Shown here in pieces: positions 12,148-12,693 of a stretch of 12,693 nucleotides of DNA (its first letter is position 1; each line of letters begins with the position of its first letter). Origin of the DNA: JBBQRS01 sp038214535 (GTDB taxonomy: Bacteria > Chloroflexota > Anaerolineae > CG2-30-64-16). The position numbers and the translations under genes were made by a program. Location: positions 1-12,693 of the forward strand of contig JBBQRS010000125.1 of the NCBI GenBank assembly GCA_038214535.1. Reading direction: 5' to 3'. Below the pieces are notes generated by a model. That model had not been told where the DNA came from. It ran no database searches and saw only the letters and a program-made list of their open reading frames with translations.

Positions 12148-12411
12148 GTTCGTTCCTGGCTGCTTGAACTGGCCGAGCGCGCGTTCGCAAAAGAGCCCGA
12201 TCTCGCTTCGATTCGGGGCTATGTCGAAGACTCGGGCGAGGGACGGTGGGCGGTAATCGAATCCCTCGAAAAGAACGTGCCGGCGCCCGTTCTGGCGCTC
12301 TCGCTGCTGATGCGGTTTCGTTCGCGGCAAGAGGACAGCTTTAGCGCGAAGGTGATTGCCGCATTGCGCAACGAATTTGGCGGTCACGCAGTGAAAGAGA
12401 CCACGAAATGA
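12148..12411 (+). pseudogene. gnd: Second gnd copy, last 87 codons only
   Basis: Reading from 12148 in frame: VRSWLLELAERAFAKEPD, then GYVEDSGEGRW, PAPVLALSLLMRFRSRQEDSF and FGGHAVKETTK, ending at the TGA at 12409-12411. There is no start codon or ribosome site, since the sequence to the left is antisense gnd. Compared with the minus-strand copy, only three residues differ (Q to R, I to L, G to S). The copy cannot be functional as it stands, but its pattern of silent changes implies that it diverged while still under selection. Confidence 0.85.
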
Positions 12412-12562
12412 TTGCTGACCAACACAAGATCAGGTATTAGCAATCCTCTTCGACGTGGACGGTTGCCTGATCTCGACCGGGTGCCGGGACCAAGTCATGG
12501 CGGGACGCGTTCGATCGCCTGCAATGGCATTCCCGGCCGACATCGGACAGTTCACCGAAGGC
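12408..12562 (+). pseudogene. Second HAD phosphatase copy, broken 5' end
   Basis: Starts at ATG 12408, overlapping the gnd copy stop just as in the minus-strand operon. It meets a TAG after ten codons because of a small deletion relative to the intact gene. The recognisable ILFDVDGCLIST comes back in another frame at about 12439-12474, then a two-base loss in the GGG run (near 12478) breaks it again. Only about the first 50 codons are represented. Confidence 0.8.
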
Positions 12563-12693
12563 AGAAACTGCATCACCCCTTTGCTCACCTGCCGAATCTT
12601 GCCCGCTACGTTACCGAAGAGTGCGCAAACCCGGCAGTACGGCATACTACTACGTAGCGTCGTATAAGTTCAGTACGCACCCTGGAGGAATCA
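12563..12693 (+). other. Window tail ending in a ribosome-binding-like sequence
   Basis: No gene is recognised here. The last bases, CCTGGAGGAATCA, contain a strong GGAGGA placed as if a plus-strand gene starts just beyond the window. CTACGTAG at 12650-12657 is a short palindrome in ACTACTACGTAGCG. Confidence 0.3.

Larger units (their letters stand above)
12145..12562 (+). repeat. Inverted repeat, right arm
   Basis: The plus-strand copy of the gnd 3' end followed by the HAD 5' end. Its gnd section keeps the reading frame, while its HAD section carries a stop and small deletions. Likeness ends after TTCACCGAAGGC at about 12562. Confidence 0.85.

Noticed and set aside
11827..12387. A 186-codon minus-strand frame across the gnd inverted repeat
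   Set aside because: It is produced by reading one arm antisense and the other in a wrong frame; the similar residue strings at both ends are the repeat itself.
1..12693. CRISPR arrays, rRNA genes, intact tRNA genes, transposase genes
   Set aside because: None was seen; the repeats present are the coding MMG repeats, the cop direct repeat and the two inverted repeats described.

Overview
The window is GC-rich and holds a copper/metal-handling region. Almost all genes lie on the minus strand. The gene types suggest a member of the Chloroflexota (Anaerolineae-like) or a similar GC-rich environmental bacterium: a secreted Met/Gly-rich PepSY-type protein, a YHS-fused CopA, a Cys/Met cupredoxin, DUF302, and a DUF433/DUF5615 toxin-antitoxin pair. 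This placement is inference from protein style; no rRNA or other marker gene is present.

Layout. (1) 1-624, plus strand: the end of a DUF433 antitoxin and a complete DUF5615 PIN-like toxin, with stop and start overlapping. (2) 625-1000, no protein gene: a 173-bp interrupted palindrome that encloses the 3' end (T-arm and acceptor strand) of a tRNA with no 5' half, then a strong bidirectional terminator. (3) 1001-3206: a response regulator and sensor kinase with overlapping genes; the kinase sensor loop carries a Met-rich MMG segment. (4) 3289-4092: a secreted PepSY-like protein with four MMG repeats and its own TATAAT promoter. (5) 4405-8385: a probable operon of copA (YHS domain plus two HMA domains plus a P1B-1 ATPase), a cupredoxin and a membrane-anchored methyltransferase. 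(6) 8605-9960: a small YHS protein, a DUF302 protein and a c-type cytochrome lipoprotein interrupted by a one-base frameshift. (7) 10200-10713: a decayed second copy of the end of the YHS gene, its terminator, the copA promoter region and the first codons of copA. (8) 10714-12562: remains of a pentose-phosphate operon (gnd fragment, intact HAD phosphatase, zwf fragment) with a 418-bp inverted second copy of gnd-HAD. (9) 12563-12693: a tail ending in a ribosome-binding-site-like sequence.

How it may work. The two-component system probably senses Cu(I), through Met residues, on the outer face of the membrane. A box containing TTCCTA and CAAT repeats lies upstream of both the MMG/PepSY gene and copA. 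The two boxes differ by 21 bp (two helical turns) in distance from their -10 elements, so I infer that they are operators for this regulator. The output would be CopA export, periplasmic copper binding (cupredoxin, MMG protein, YHS proteins) and possibly redox handling by the cytochrome and DUF302 protein.

The ends of the window look like recombination scars: a tRNA fragment on the left, and truncated, duplicated and inverted genes on the right.
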